Source: Chelydra serpentina (Eukaryota > Chordata > Testudines > Chelydridae). From it: 64,000 bases of DNA. The notes under the pieces are model-generated. The model was not told where the DNA came from. It did no database searches and was given only the letters and a program-made list of their open reading frames with translations. Below, in pieces: positions 63,916-64,000 of the stretch (the first letter of the stretch is position 1; the number at the start of each line of letters is the position of its first letter). Position numbers and translations under genes: made by a program. The stretch spans positions 15,438,501 through 15,502,500 of the forward strand of contig JBAIAC010000003.1 of NCBI GenBank assembly GCA_037349315.1. Direction: 5' to 3'.

Positions 63916-64000
63916 CCTCCAGCAGCACAACCTCTCTCTCTCTCTCTGCCCTCCTTGCGGGCCCCTCACTGGCTAGCGTGAGGTCCTTTTTAAACCAGGT

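Larger units (their letters stand above)
62058..64000 (+). mobile_element. LTR-like sequence hosting two hAT insertions (continues past window)
   Basis: Begins TGTGACAAAGTTCC and contains CTTGGTGGGTCCTGCACTTA, GTGGGACCCACAGTCCAGG and CTGGGCTACTTCCCCATAG. When the two hAT elements are set aside it forms about 550 bases of continuous unique-looking sequence. A TG start and this composition suggest a turtle LTR; no second LTR, PBS or coding region is in view, so the class is inference. Confidence 0.45.

Overview
The window looks like intergenic, repeat-dominated DNA from a turtle (probably cryptodire). Evidence: CR1 LINEs ending in ATTCTATG-type repeats, a tRNA-headed SINE with a CR1-like tail (11701-11879 and three minus-strand copies), many hAT and PIF/Harbinger non-autonomous elements, a tRNA-Pro-primed gammaretrovirus-like ERV, and a Gmr1-type Ty3/gypsy element. 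I see no convincing host protein exon, no rRNA or tRNA gene and no CRISPR array. Species assignment is inference.

Layout. 1-6400: CR1 pieces, Harbinger-like MITEs with TTA target duplications and a hAT MITE. 6560-7420: CpG island with three tandem CCAAT boxes, probably a host promoter or first exon whose gene lies outside the window, followed by a G/C-rich minisatellite. 8895-14774: one full-length PIF/Harbinger transposon (TTC duplication, matching TIRs) carrying a decayed DDE transposase on + and a two-exon MYB/SANT-like gene on -, tail to tail. Five later insertions sit inside it (two hAT MITEs, a palindromic retroposon, a SINE, a CR1). 15127-18662: more hAT, Harbinger and mariner MITEs. 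18678-22369: a pol-less LTR element with both LTRs, PBS, PPT and 5-bp TSD. 23800-28530: nested repeats, CR1, SINEs and a ~58-bp minisatellite.

29595-36720 (minus): a provirus whose two 412-bp LTRs appear identical by eye, with 4-bp TSD, tRNA-Pro PBS and an uninterrupted 487-codon env. Its gag lacks capsid, and RT lacks its catalytic Y-x-D-D and is frameshifted, so it was probably copied by machinery supplied in trans. 38622-44503 (minus): an apparently intact Gmr1-like retrotransposon. Its 416-bp LTRs differ at one noted site, its TSD is GGTGA, its PBS matches tRNA-Leu, and a single 1607-codon ORF runs Gag (SCAN-like capsid, zinc knuckle), protease, integrase, reverse transcriptase, RNase H. 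Integrase precedes RT, opposite to ordinary Ty3/gypsy elements, and the ORF reads through the PPT into the 3' LTR. It is the most notable object here.

44504-64000: an older LTR-like repeat split by the Gmr1 element, a Tigger-like MITE (47587-48640), microsatellites, a decayed ZMYM1-like hAT transposase (55814-58297), further hAT elements with exact 8-bp TSDs, and an LTR-like sequence (from 62058) that has itself received two hAT insertions. The annotation is thus a layered record of transposition; the nesting gives relative ages.
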